A stretch of 64,000 nucleotides of DNA from JADJYF01 sp965278995 (GTDB lineage Bacteria > Pseudomonadota > Gammaproteobacteria > Ga0077536), in the NCBI GenBank assembly GCA_965278995.1, contig OZ257136.1:2852001-2916000 (forward strand), given 5' to 3'. Position numbers and translations under genes: made by a program. Each line of letters opens with the position of its first letter. Position 1 is the stretch's first letter. This document shows positions 9,318 through 19,200 of this stretch, one piece after another. The notes under the pieces are model-generated. The model did not search any database and was not told where the DNA came from. It worked only from the letters and a program-made list of their open reading frames with translations.

Positions 9318-10492
9318 CTCATCGGGTCCGCATCGTCGAAACCCAGTTTGAACTGGGCCAGATTCTCGTAGGACGTTTCGCTGATGATCAGATGCTGCGC
9401 AGCTACCTGCACGTCGCGCAGGCAGCGTTGCAAAGCGTGGCTGCTGTAGATGGCGCTGCCGCCCGCGTAACGGAACGCACTCGTGACTATTTCGCTGGCG
9501 ACCTCGGTACAGTAAGTTCCGACAGCGCGCAGTTCGCTCTGCAGGCGGCCGTCAGGAGCCTTCCCGCCGACAACGGTCTGCCACGCTTCCTCATTCAGCT
9601 CGATGGCGAGTGCGCGCGCCGCGCGCAGGCGCATTTCGCCGTGGCCGATGGTGTGCTGCACAGTCGTGCGCGTGGCCAGACTCGGCGCACCCGGCGCATA
9701 GCCGCGCTTTTTCGCGATCGCCGTCGCTATGAGTTCGTCGAGCGCGCGACGTGCCACACCAAGCGCAAAAGCAGCGTGCTCGTTGGCAACGAAAGCAGGT
9801 AAGCCGAGCCGATACAATGGCCCACCCCGTCGCGGTGTCGCACTCTGCGTGTTCCAGCTCATGCATCCGGGGACAAAGCGACCGTCGACTGAAACATCGC
9901 AGCTGCCGGTGCCTTTGAGGCCGGCGACCTGCCAGTTGTCATGGATGATCAGGTCGGTCGCCGGCAGCACCATCATGGCCAGCTCGGGCGGTGCATCGCC
10001 GGCCAGCACGCGACAACCTGCGACGAGCCACTCGGCGTGACGCACGCCACTGGCGAACGACCAGCGCCCGTCCAGAAGATATCCACCAGCTACCGGGCGT
10101 GCGCTACCAGCGGGCATGACCACGATGGCGCCGCGCGGAATGCGTCTGCCATCGAACATCCGAGCCAGGCCTTCGTCGGGCAGAAATGCGCCCGGCATGG
10201 CCAGACTCGTGGCGCCGACCATGCTGCACCAGGCAGCCGACGCATTGATGGCTGCCACCGCTTCGATGACTTCGAATTGCGTGACCGGGTCGGCTTCGCT
10301 GCCGCCAAGCACAGCCGGCAGTTTCATGCTGAATATGCCGGCGTCGTAGAGCGCAGCGACGGTCGCTGCACTCAGCGTGGCGTCGTGATCTTCGCGTTCA
10401 CATTGCGCCAGCAGGATGTCCCGAATGGAAGCAACACCGGCGAGCAGTGCCGCGCGGGTACTGTCGCGAGTGGCGGACGTAACGCTGTTCAT
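9314..10492 (-). CDS. Acyl-CoA-dehydrogenase-fold flavin-dependent monooxygenase (HsaA-like)
   Basis: A 392-residue protein of the acyl-CoA dehydrogenase fold: an N-terminal helical domain (about 15-120), a beta domain (about 125-230, with GRWSFASGVRHAEW and GTGSCDVSVDG), and a C-terminal four-helix domain. The catalytic Glu typical of acyl-CoA dehydrogenases is not evident, and the middle domain motifs fit the group D flavin monooxygenases such as HsaA and HpaB relatives, which use reduced flavin from a partner reductase. No reductase is next to it. The start ATG is preceded by GGAGGA. It lies 28 bases downstream of an epoxide-hydrolase-like gene and overlaps the methyltransferase, so the three form an operon. 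Confidence 0.75.
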   Translation of the reverse strand: MNSVTSATRDSTRAALLAGVASIRDILLAQCEREDHDATLSAATVAALYDAGIFSMKLPAVLGGSEADPVTQFEVIEAVAAINASAAWCSMVGATSLAMPGAFLPDEGLARMFDGRRIPRGAIVVMPAGSARPVAGGYLLDGRWSFASGVRHAEWLVAGCRVLAGDAPPELAMMVLPATDLIIHDNWQVAGLKGTGSCDVSVDGRFVPGCMSWNTQSATPRRGGPLYRLGLPAFVANEHAAFALGVARRALDELIATAIAKKRGYAPGAPSLATRTTVQHTIGHGEMRLRAARALAIELNEEAWQTVVGGKAPDGRLQSELRAVGTYCTEVASEIVTSAFRYAGGSAIYSSHALQRCLRDVQVAAQHLIISETSYENLAQFKLGFDDADPMR

Positions 10493-10520
10493 CGTCCTCC
10501 CCCGTTATTGCGTGCCGGTT

Positions 10521-11546
10521 TCAGTACGACAGGCCGGGCCAGCATCCGGCGACGCGTGTCGCCAGCCAGCGGGCAAGAGCTGCATTCACTTCGCGTGGGC
10601 GCTCCTGTGCCATCCAATGACCGGAGTCGATCACCCCTTCGCTCAGATCGGTGCAGCGCTCGCGCATCGGCTCCGCCAGACGCGAAGTTATCGTCTCACA
10701 GACATAGTCGTAGCGAGCGCCGAGAAACAACACCGGCAAGTCGAGCCGCTCGTTTGCTGTCGCCGCATAGCGCGCATTGGCGGCATGATTCATATAGTAC
10801 GAGTCCGGCCCGAAAAAACCATTACGCGCCAGCGCATCGGCGTAAGCGCGCAGATCGGCCTCACTGACGACGTCGTCGTCACGCGGCATATCGGGAGCCA
10901 CGTCGAGAGGACCGAACCAGCCGCCCTGCGCGCGCACCCGCGACGTAAACGCCGGTTTGCCGGCGTCGGCGGGATTGCCTTTGCGCAGCAGCAGTTTCAT
11001 GGTCAGGTAGGGATCGGCTGCGAACACCTGCGTCGCACGCGTGAAATTCTCTTCGTAGTACAACTGGTAGTCCCACTGTCCGGCGGGATATTCGTCGGCG
11101 GGATACAGCTTGCGGTCAAGCAGCGGCAGGCAATGTTCCAGCCCGCGCTCCAGCGTGTAATAAGGCACGCATAAATTGGCCACCGCGAGACAGCGTTCGG
11201 GATGGTGGCTGGCCAGATTCCACACCGTCGCGCAGCCCCAGTCGTGACCAACCCAGACTGCACGTTCTGCTCCCAGTGACTGCAACAGTTCGAGCATGTC
11301 TTCGACGACTTCGCGTTGTGCGTAGTCGGCATGGCTGGAATAGAAGCTCGATTCGCCGTACCCGCGCATGTCGGGCGCGATGGCGCGGAAACCAAGGCCA
11401 CCGAAGACCGGCAGCTGGTGACGCCAGCTCAGCGACAGCTCAGGCCAGCCATGAATGAAAATCAGCAGCGGCCCGTCTTCCGGCCCGGCGGCGAGATAGT
11501 GGGTGGCGTGGCGAGGACTGCGGGTGGAATGCGCGGTGATCTGCAT
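10521..11546 (-). CDS. Alpha/beta hydrolase, epoxide hydrolase-like
   Basis: A 341-residue alpha/beta-fold hydrolase. It shows the oxyanion-hole motif HGWPE (residues 32-36), the epoxide-hydrolase nucleophile elbow GHDWG with Asp at 102, and a C-terminal GHW motif carrying the catalytic His. Asp as nucleophile, the HGxP motif and a helical cap region in the middle favour soluble epoxide hydrolase or haloalkane dehalogenase chemistry over a serine esterase. It is the first gene of a minus-strand operon with a flavin monooxygenase-like enzyme and a methyltransferase, which would fit epoxide formation and opening. It is divergent from hmgA, with about 160 bases between them. Confidence 0.85.
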   Translation of the reverse strand: MQITAHSTRSPRHATHYLAAGPEDGPLLIFIHGWPELSLSWRHQLPVFGGLGFRAIAPDMRGYGESSFYSSHADYAQREVVEDMLELLQSLGAERAVWVGHDWGCATVWNLASHHPERCLAVANLCVPYYTLERGLEHCLPLLDRKLYPADEYPAGQWDYQLYYEENFTRATQVFAADPYLTMKLLLRKGNPADAGKPAFTSRVRAQGGWFGPLDVAPDMPRDDDVVSEADLRAYADALARNGFFGPDSYYMNHAANARYAATANERLDLPVLFLGARYDYVCETITSRLAEPMRERCTDLSEGVIDSGHWMAQERPREVNAALARWLATRVAGCWPGLSY

Positions 11547-11625
11547 GGCTTCGGGTCTCGCGGGGTCAGCGGGTCAGGTGGAAAGCAGAAAGCCGGAGTG
11601 TACACCGGGCGCGCATCGGTCCACC

Positions 11626-11631
11626 TATAAT
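11626..11631 (+). promoter_or_regulatory. Candidate -10 box upstream of hmgA
   Basis: A perfect TATAAT hexamer lies in the divergent intergenic region about 80 bases upstream of the preferred hmgA start. No good TTGACA-like -35 hexamer is seen at the expected spacing, so activation by a regulator would be needed if this box is used. Confidence 0.3.
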
Positions 11632-11708
11632 AGGTAACCTGCGCCAGCAGCGCGCAGCGGACGATATCGAGCAGAAAAATGGGCCAGAAAAATGTGCGTG
11701 AAGCAGAC

Positions 11709-13004
11709 ATGACCGAACTGACGTATTTGCATGGCTTCGGTAACGAGTTCGAAAGCGAAGCACGACCCGGCAGCCTGCCGCAGGCGCAATTTTCACCGCA
11801 ACGCGCGCCTGCCGGTCTGTATACCGAGAAATTCTCGGCAACCTCGTTTACCGCCCCACGCGCGCACAATCGGCGCACCTGGTTTTATCGCCTCCGCCCG
11901 TCGGTCATGCAGGGAAGTTATCAGGCGCTGCCGGCCGGCTTGCTGCGGACCGCACCGCTGCAGGAATCGGCACCTCCGCCTAACCCGTTGCGCTGGCATC
12001 CACCGGTCTTTGACTCAACCCCGCGCGACTTCGTCGACAGTCTGGTGACAGTCGCAGCGAATGGCAATGTCCACAACCAACAGGGCGTAGGCGTGCATCT
12101 GTATGACGCCACTATCGACATGGCCGAGCGTTACTTCGTCAATGCCGATGGAGAGCTGCTGCTCGTGCCGCAATCAGGCGTAGTGTTGATTCATACTGAA
12201 TGCGGATTGTTGAAGGTGCGGCCTGGGGAAATAGCGCTCGTGCCGCGAGGCATGAAGTTCAAGGTCGATCTTGCCGATGGTCGTGCGCGCGGATATGTGT
12301 GCGAAAACTATGGTGCCGATCTGCGCCTGCCGGAACGCGGCCCGGTCGGTTCGGACGGATTCGCCAATGCGCGCGATTTCCAGATACCGGTGGCACACTT
12401 CGACCCGCGTGAGCAGGCGAGCGAACTCATGTGTAAATTTCAGGGCTCGATGTACGTGGCGGCGCTTGTTGCGAGTCCACTCGATGTGGTGGCGTGGGTC
12501 GGCAATGCGGTACCGTGGAAATACGATCTCGCCCGCTATAACGCCATGAACTCGGTCAGCTACGATCACCCGGATCCCTCTATTTTCACCGTGTTGACCG
12601 CACCTTCCGACACTGTCGGTGTTGCCAATCTCGATTTCGTGATCTTTCCGCCGCGCTGGTCGGTCGCTGAGCATACTTTCCGTCCGCCGTGGTATCACCG
12701 CAATGTGATGAGCGAATTCATGGGTCTCGTCCACGGCCAGTACGACGCTCGGAGAGCGGGATTCGAACCCGGCGGTATGAGTCTGCACAACAGTTTCGTT
12801 CCGCACGGACCGGACGCGCAGGTCTACGAAGCCGCTGCGACTGCGAGCCTCGTCCCGCTCAAGCAGGAGCACTCGCTGGCGTTCATGTTCGAGTCGCGTT
12901 ACGCATTTCATGTGACGCGCTGGGCGCTGGAATCGCCCGCCCTGCAAGCGGACTACGCGCAGTGTTGGGCTGGATTGACGCGACATTTCACCGACGTCGG
13001 CTGA
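11709..13004 (+). CDS. hmgA: Homogentisate 1,2-dioxygenase
   Basis: A 431-residue non-haem Fe(II) dioxygenase that opens the ring of homogentisate to maleylacetoacetate in tyrosine, phenylalanine and homogentisate degradation. The sequence opens with the family signature YLHGFGNEFESEA and continues with TAPRAHNRRTW, the central YDHPDPSIFTVLTAPS block, and PPWYHRNVMSEFMGL plus GGMSLHNSFVPHGPD, which hold the His and Glu iron ligands. Length is normal. An in-frame ATG at 11679 would add ten residues; the family usually starts at MTELTYLHG, hence 11709. The usual partners (fumarylacetoacetase, maleylacetoacetate isomerase, HPPD) are not adjacent, so the pathway must be completed elsewhere. Confidence 0.96.
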   Translation: MTELTYLHGFGNEFESEARPGSLPQAQFSPQRAPAGLYTEKFSATSFTAPRAHNRRTWFYRLRPSVMQGSYQALPAGLLRTAPLQESAPPPNPLRWHPPVFDSTPRDFVDSLVTVAANGNVHNQQGVGVHLYDATIDMAERYFVNADGELLLVPQSGVVLIHTECGLLKVRPGEIALVPRGMKFKVDLADGRARGYVCENYGADLRLPERGPVGSDGFANARDFQIPVAHFDPREQASELMCKFQGSMYVAALVASPLDVVAWVGNAVPWKYDLARYNAMNSVSYDHPDPSIFTVLTAPSDTVGVANLDFVIFPPRWSVAEHTFRPPWYHRNVMSEFMGLVHGQYDARRAGFEPGGMSLHNSFVPHGPDAQVYEAAATASLVPLKQEHSLAFMFESRYAFHVTRWALESPALQADYAQCWAGLTRHFTDVG

Positions 13005-13114
13005 CGTCGATGCGAATCGTCGTCAGCTGGCCAGGCATCGTCGCCGACAGTCAACATTCGCGCCCCGGAGACCATCGGCATCTGCTACATTACGCAGTGC
13101 GGAGGAGACCAAAA

Positions 13115-13759
13115 ATGAATAACGAAATACAACGCAACCGACGGCTCATGTATCGACTCGAACCGGCGCCGGTCTGGGCACCTGCGCTCAGCATCGTCGC
13201 TGATGGGCAGCACATCCGCGTCGAAACCGTGATCGATGTCAATCTGCGCGGCGTGCGTATCGCACTGCCGCTGGCTGGCAACCTGACGCTGACGCGCGGG
13301 CAGCTGGTCACCACCTCGATCCAGGCGCCGGGATTGGACGGCTCAGTCGAGATCCGCGGGCGCCTGGTATTCACCGCCGACGGCGGTGGTCACCGTGTCG
13401 TGGCCGTCGAATTCCTCGATAAACCCGACCTGATGGACCGCACCACTGCGGATTTCTTCAGCGTGTTCAATCGACGCCAGGATCTGCGACTGTCGCCGAG
13501 CGCCGGTGAAGTCATCGAGGCTATCGTGCTTGACGCCGACGGTCAGCCCGACGGTGTCATCGATCTGACCCTGCTCAATCAATCGGCGGCGGGCATCGGC
13601 TTCGTTGTGGATGCAATGACCGATGCCTTCATGCGCGATTGCGAAGCGGTCGCGCTGACGCTCGATCTGCCGACAGAGGACAACGAAAAGCGCGCCGTGC
13701 ATCTGCGCCATCGCAGTCACCGCGAAGACGCCGTCTACTATGGTTGCACGCTGGCCTGA
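13115..13759 (+). CDS. Tandem PilZ-domain protein
   Basis: A 214-residue cytoplasmic protein preceded by a strong ribosome binding site (GGAGGAG). Two PilZ-like units are visible. The N-terminal unit has RxxxR at 10-14 (RLMYR) and DVNLRG at 41-46, where the usual Ser of the (D/N)xSxxG motif is Asn. The C-terminal unit has RxxxR at 121-125 (RQDLR) and NQSAAG at 155-160, a full cyclic-di-GMP-binding motif. Spacing within each unit (about 30 residues) matches PilZ. The second unit should bind cyclic-di-GMP; the first may be degenerate. The gene follows hmgA by about 110 bases and precedes an LLM oxidoreductase by 14 bases, without obvious functional link to either. Confidence 0.75.
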   Translation: MNNEIQRNRRLMYRLEPAPVWAPALSIVADGQHIRVETVIDVNLRGVRIALPLAGNLTLTRGQLVTTSIQAPGLDGSVEIRGRLVFTADGGGHRVVAVEFLDKPDLMDRTTADFFSVFNRRQDLRLSPSAGEVIEAIVLDADGQPDGVIDLTLLNQSAAGIGFVVDAMTDAFMRDCEAVALTLDLPTEDNEKRAVHLRHRSHREDAVYYGCTLA

Positions 13760-13773
13760 GCGAGGGGACGCGC

Positions 13774-14646
13774 ATGGATTTCGGCTTATTCTTTGTCAAC
13801 GTCGGCCCGTTCGCGCGCGGACGCGCCTATACGAAACTCGTCACGGCCGCCGAGCGCGTCGGCTTTGAATCGATTTGGACCATCGAGCACGTCGTCATAC
13901 CGGTAGGCTACCAGGCGACTTATCCGTATGACGCCAGCGGACGTATTCCGATACCGGAGGACACAGCGCTGCCTGATCCGCTGCTGCCGCTCGCCTACGC
14001 GGCTGCAATTACCTCGACCATCAAGCTCGCCACCGGCATCGTCATCCTGCCGCAACGCCACCCGTTCTATATCGCCAAGGAAGCCGCGACCATCGACGCC
14101 TTGTCCGACGGCCGCCTGATCCTGGGCGTTGGCATTGGCTGGATGAAAGACGAATTCGAGGCGCTCGGCATCCCGTTCGAAGAGCGCGCTGCACGCACCG
14201 ACGAAACGATACGCGCCATGCGTTCATTGTGGGCTGCCGAACCGGAAGCTTTCGATAGCCCGTTTTTCAAATGGGGCAAAGTCCACATGTATCCGAAGCC
14301 GGTGCAGGCGGGCGGCGTACCGATAGTCATTGGCGGCCACTCCAAAGCGTCGGCGCGTCGTGCCGCGCGGTTTGGCAACGGCTTCTTCCCGGCGCTGTTC
14401 AAGCCCGAGGACCTGCTGCCGCTGAAAGCAGAAATCGCGGCCGAATGCGCTCGCCTCGGGCGCAATCCCGATGAAATCGAATGGACCGCCATCCTGCCCG
14501 ACGAAAATCTCGACACCGTCAAGCGCTTCGCCGACTTAGGCGTCTCGCGTCTGCTGGTTGGTTACGGTCTCGGCGGCGCCAGTGACGGCGCCGATATCGA
14601 ACAACGACTGGAGCGCTTCGCCGACAACGTCATCCGTCGCGCCTGA
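13774..14646 (+). CDS. LLM class oxidoreductase, probably F420-dependent
   Basis: A 290-residue luciferase-like monooxygenase-fold (TIM barrel) enzyme. The N-terminus (MDFGLFFVNVGPFARG), a WTIEHVVIP block and the LILGVGIGWMKDEFEALG block are characteristic of the LLM group annotated as F420-dependent. The central KVHMYPKPVQAGGVPIVIGG motif is also typical. The start at 13774 is preceded by GAGGGG; an upstream open frame reaches 13639 inside the PilZ gene but has no family similarity. Whether F420 or FMN is used cannot be decided from sequence alone. A related enzyme lies at 55.6 kb. Substrate unknown. Confidence 0.82.
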   Translation: MDFGLFFVNVGPFARGRAYTKLVTAAERVGFESIWTIEHVVIPVGYQATYPYDASGRIPIPEDTALPDPLLPLAYAAAITSTIKLATGIVILPQRHPFYIAKEAATIDALSDGRLILGVGIGWMKDEFEALGIPFEERAARTDETIRAMRSLWAAEPEAFDSPFFKWGKVHMYPKPVQAGGVPIVIGGHSKASARRAARFGNGFFPALFKPEDLLPLKAEIAAECARLGRNPDEIEWTAILPDENLDTVKRFADLGVSRLLVGYGLGGASDGADIEQRLERFADNVIRRA

Positions 14647-14657
14647 TCACAGCCGCG

Positions 14658-15365
14658 CTAGCGTCGTGCCATGGCGACCAGGGTAGCGCGCATCGCACCG
14701 GGCTCGCTGACGGCCTGCGGGAATGGCAGACGGTGGATGCGCTCGCCGACGCGGAGATGGATTCCTTCGCTGTCACATCCAGCCATCATTGGTTGCACGC
14801 CATCCTCAACGACAATGCCCGCAGTGTGACAATAGTGGACCATCGCGTCGCCGTGATCGGCGTTCATGTGTGTAACGACGCCATGCTCCCCCTGGCCGGC
14901 AAACGGATTCGCACGGATGACTGCGGCCGGTTCAAGCCAATGGATCTCGCCGAAGCCGCCGATGAATCGCACTCGTCGCGGGACAATGCCGTAAAACGCG
15001 AAATCATGTGTGCGATCGTAGTCAGCTGAGCTGGGGAAAAAACGCAGATATCTCGCTGCGGCCTGTTCGGCCGCCTGCCCTTCCAACGCGGCGGCATCGC
15101 CGATGACGGTCACCCGCCCTGCGGTCTGCAGGTCAGGCTCATTGCGGTCGAAAACGGTCAGCGAAACCCGCGCGTCGGCACGGACATTTCGCGTATGTTG
15201 CGCAATACCGGCAATCAGTATGACGGGTAGCCCGCTGTCATTCAGACAATAAGGTACGACCGAGCCGAAAGGGTAACCAGCCTCGGCGACTGAAATCGTT
15301 GCCAGTACACCGTCATAGCAGGCCGTCAGCAGCGCCCGCGCGGCATCAGCCGCTTCCGTATTCAT
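14658..15365 (-). CDS. HugZ-like pyridoxamine-phosphate-oxidase-fold protein
   Basis: A 235-residue protein with an N-terminal split-barrel flavin/haem-binding fold (about 8-145; GYPFGSVVPYCLN, HTRNVRADARVSLTVFD) and a C-terminal DUF2470 region (about 160-230) containing GVVTHMNADHGDAMVHYC. This pairing is the CREG/HugZ arrangement; HugZ proteins bind and oxidise haem during iron acquisition. The His/Asp-rich DUF2470 motif is intact. It is convergent with the LLM gene (11 bases between them) and 18 bases downstream of the BON lipoprotein gene on the same strand. Haem degradation is likely by family but not proven. Confidence 0.8.
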   Translation of the reverse strand: MNTEAADAARALLTACYDGVLATISVAEAGYPFGSVVPYCLNDSGLPVILIAGIAQHTRNVRADARVSLTVFDRNEPDLQTAGRVTVIGDAAALEGQAAEQAAARYLRFFPSSADYDRTHDFAFYGIVPRRVRFIGGFGEIHWLEPAAVIRANPFAGQGEHGVVTHMNADHGDAMVHYCHTAGIVVEDGVQPMMAGCDSEGIHLRVGERIHRLPFPQAVSEPGAMRATLVAMARR

Positions 15366-15383
15366 TGTCGTCTCCGCCAGCCG

Positions 15384-15947
15384 CTATTTCGGATGCTCGA
15401 ACAATTTCACCACTTTGCCGATGCCGCTGAGCCCGGCCGCTGCCTCAGCGGCGGCATCGCCGGAATCGCGGTCGACCAGCCCGAGCAGATACACCGTCCC
15501 TGCTTCCGTGACGACTTTGACGTTGCGATCAGACAGATTGGTGATGGTCAGCAGCTTGGCTTTGACGCGAGTCGTGATCAGGCCATCGTTGGTTCGCATG
15601 GTGACTGTGCTGGGCGGGTCGATGGCAACTTCGTTGTGTACCTGGCGAACTTTGGCGACGCGCCCGGCGTACTCAGCGGCACGCGTGCGCAGATTCTCGG
15701 TCGGGCACTCACCGGAAAGCAGCACTATCTGGTTATAGCTGGTCACATTGAGATGGCAGTTCTGCGCCAGATCGGCGTCAGCCTTAAAGAAATCACGCGT
15801 CTTACCTTCGATCTGCTGATCGTCGACGACCGTACCGGTAGTCCGCGGGTCGCCGCTGACGGCCGCGCCTGTCGCGGTCAATGGGGTGCACCCGGGCAAG
15901 GCGAGCAAGCCACCCAGCACCAGCAAGGTCTTGGTCAGCGTACCCAT
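15384..15947 (-). CDS. BON-domain lipoprotein (DolP/OsmY-like)
   Basis: A 187-residue predicted lipoprotein with signal peptide and lipobox ALPGC (Cys about residue 19 from the ATG at 15947). Two BON domains follow: about 50-110 (HLNVTSYNQIVLLSGECP) and about 120-185 (VKAKLLTITNLSDRNVKV). This is the layout of DolP (YraP), an outer-membrane lipoprotein that binds anionic phospholipid and supports envelope integrity. In many proteobacteria DolP is encoded with yraN and diaA, which are not here, so it may be a paralogue. The reading frame is open further upstream, to 16079, but those residues are basic, not signal-like. Confidence 0.82.
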   Translation of the reverse strand: MGTLTKTLLVLGGLLALPGCTPLTATGAAVSGDPRTTGTVVDDQQIEGKTRDFFKADADLAQNCHLNVTSYNQIVLLSGECPTENLRTRAAEYAGRVAKVRQVHNEVAIDPPSTVTMRTNDGLITTRVKAKLLTITNLSDRNVKVVTEAGTVYLLGLVDRDSGDAAAEAAAGLSGIGKVVKLFEHPK

Positions 15948-16263
15948 AATGTGATTCGTTCTGCTCAATTGGCGCTTCACTACTCGTATGCTCCTGTGAC
16001 TGCGGCGACAATGCCGCCGGTCCGACGATGGACCGACAGACCACGCTGCTCGGCGGGAGTTTCGCACGACAGGCAGCAATGCGCCATTTTCCGCCGGTCA
16101 ATGTGGCCATCGACAACATCCGGCCAGCACGCCAAAGCCGCTAGCCGGGCGTGTCAGCAGCGGGTGACGACGCGCTATCATGCACGATTGCCCGGCACTC
16201 CTTGCACCATTCCATACGGTGCCGTATCTTCGCGCTTTTTAATCCGTCCAGTACGCGAGCATC
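15948..16263. other. Intergenic region with a possible promoter for the 1208-residue oxidoreductase
   Basis: A 316-base divergent gap. On the plus strand a weak pair, TTGCAC (16202-16207) and TATCTT (16225-16230), has the optimal 17-base spacing and could drive the oxidoreductase gene, but each hexamer is a poor consensus match. Nothing else is recognised: no small gene, repeat or hairpin. Confidence 0.3.
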
Positions 16264-19200
16264 ATGAACGCACCTCAGCACTATCCCGAGACGCCCACTC
16301 TGACCCTTGGCCTGCCCGGCTATACCTATGCCGATCTGTATGAGCCGGCCGCGCTAGCGCGCCTGACGGCGACGTTCGATGATTATCTACAGGCCAGCGA
16401 CGCGGCGCTCGGCGACCGCCTGCAGGCCTATCGCAGCAATCTCGGCGAGGGCATGACGCCGGAAGCGATTTCGGCAGTCCTGACCGATGCGGCACCATAC
16501 CTCGGCACCTTCGTCGCCCGTCTGTTTCGCATCGAAGAGGCGTGGTCTGCACAGCAGGCGTTGATCCGCGACGAAGATACGATCGTCCTCGGCTTCCGCA
16601 ACGAATTCATCGCGCCGCTCGCCAAGCGCTGGAAAGGTGAAGCGGTGGCCAGTCTGGATCGCGCGGCGCTGGCTGCTGCAGTGCCTGTCCTGCGCGAGGC
16701 TGCGCGTGAAGAAGCGCGCCTGATCGATGACGAAGAATATCTGACTGCACGCGCAGCAGCCATCGTCAGTGGCAAAACACCGCCACCGGCCGGATTCACG
16801 GCGACATTGCGCCAGCATGCGCCATGGGCAGCAACGGCCGATGACGAGACGCTGCTGACTGGTGCGCGTGAAGCGCTCGAACAATGGTGCGTGCTCGTTC
16901 AGCACGACGAAAACTTCGCGCCGCTCGCCGCCAACAGCTGGGTCAGCTTCAAGCAGCCGGCCAAGACGGATGTGCAACATCTCGTGCATCACCCGGAGCG
17001 CGAGCGCAAAGGCTATAAATCATGGGTTGCAGACGACAGCCATCGCCGCCGGCGCGATGGCTTCTCGCTGACTGATCCGCGTTATGGGCAACGCCGCGTT
17101 CTCTACGAGGTCGACCACTGCATCTATTGCCACGATCGCGACAACGATACCTGTTCCAAAGGCATGCCGAACAAGAAAGACGGCGGCTACAAGACCAATG
17201 CGCTCGGCGTCTCCGTCATCGGTTGTCCGCTGGGTGAGAAGATTTCCGAGATGCACGTCGTCAAACGCCAGGGTGACAACATCGGCGCGCTGGCCCTGAT
17301 AGTGATCGACAATCCGATGTGCCCCGGAACCGGCCACCGGATCTGCAACGACTGCATGAAGGGGTGCATCTACCAGAAGACCGAACCGGTCAATATTCCC
17401 CAGATCGAGACCAATGTCCTGACCGATGTTCTTAAATTACCGTGGGGTTTCGAGATCTACGCGCTGTTTACACGGTGGAACCCGCTCAACGTGAAGCGCC
17501 CGCATTTGCTCCCCTATAACGGCAAGAAAGTGCTGGTTGCTGGACTCGGGCCAGCGGGTTACACGCTGGCACACTATCTGTTACAGGAAGGTTTCGCCGT
17601 CGTCGGCATCGATGCGCTGAAACTCGAGCCGTTGAATCCACTGCTGACCGGCACGATGAGTGCGCCACCGCAGCCGGTCCGCGATTTCAATACGCTGTAC
17701 GAGGATCTCGACAACCGCACCTTGAACGGTTTCGGCGGCGTCGCCGAGTACGGCATCACGGTGCGCTGGGACAAAAACTTCCTGAAGGTCATTTATCTGA
17801 CATTGCTGCGTCGGCGCACTTTCCGCGCATACGGTGGTATCCGCTTCGGCGGCACGCTGAATCTGGACGACGCCTGGAACCTCGGCTTCGATCACGTCGC
17901 ATTGGCTACTGGTGCCGGCAAACCGTCACTCATCGGGCTCAAGAACAATCTCATTCGCGGCATCCGCAAAGCGTCGGATTTCCTCATGGGTCTGCAGCTG
18001 ACCGGCGCCGGCAAGTCGGCCTCGCTCGCTAATCTGCAGGTCCGTCTGCCGGCCGGAGTCATCGGTGGCGGTCTGACCGCAGTCGATACCGCGACTGAAG
18101 TCATGGCTTACTACCCGCGGCAAGTGGAGAAGACGCTCTATCGCTACGAGCGCTTGTGCGCCGACCTCGGCACCGAGGCGGTCCGTGCGCGCTACGACGC
18201 CGAAGAACTCGGCATCCTCGACGAGTTCCTGCTGCACGGAACTGCTGTCCGCGCAGAACGTACGCGCGCCGACGCTGCCGGTGAAATGCCTGACTTCGCG
18301 CCACTGGTGAAGAGCTGGGGTGGTGTGACGCTGTTCTATCGCAAGCCGCTGCAGGACTCGCCGGCCTATCGGCAGAATCATGAAGAAGTGAACGAGGCGC
18401 TGACCGAGGGCATCGAGATCGCAACCAATATGAATCCGTTGGAAGCATTGGCCGACGACTTCGGTGCACTGCGGGCGGTACGGTTCGAACACACTGGCGC
18501 GACAGAGCCGGTCGAGCTGCCGCTGAAAAGCCTGTTTGTCGCTGCTGGCACGTCGCCCAACATCATCTACGAACAGGAACACCCAGGCACATTCGAACTT
18601 GACGGCAAATTCTTTCGCCGTTTCGAACCCGACGCGACGACCGGCCAACTGCAGGCTGCCGGTGGACCGACCACACCGAAGCTCGGCATTCCCTCACCAT
18701 TTACGTCATACAGCCGCGACGGCCGACATGTCACGTTCTACGGCGACAACCATCCCGTGTATGCGGGCAACGTGGTCAAGGCCATGGCCAGCGCGAAAGA
18801 TGGCTATCCCTATATTGTTGCGCTGTTCGAAGACGAGCTTGCGCGGCTTCCGGCCGCCGAGCAGCCGCAGCGCGAAGTCGCGCTGCGCCGTTTTCTGCAG
18901 ACCCTTGATGAAGCGTTCGTCGCCACCGTTGTCGCGGTCAATCGACTCACGCCGACGATTATCGAAGTCATCGCCCACGCGCCATTCGCCGCGGCCAAGT
19001 TCGAGCCAGGGCAGTTCTACCGGGTGCAGAATCCGGAAGCATTCTCGCCGCGGATTGAGCAGGCCGTGCTGTCACCGGAAGGTCTGGCACTGACCGGTGC
19101 CTGGGTCGACAAGGAGCAAGGCCTGATCTCGCTCATCGCACTCGAGATGGGCGCTTCCTCACGTCTGCTCCAGCGGTGCCGCCCGGGCGACCCCCTGGTC

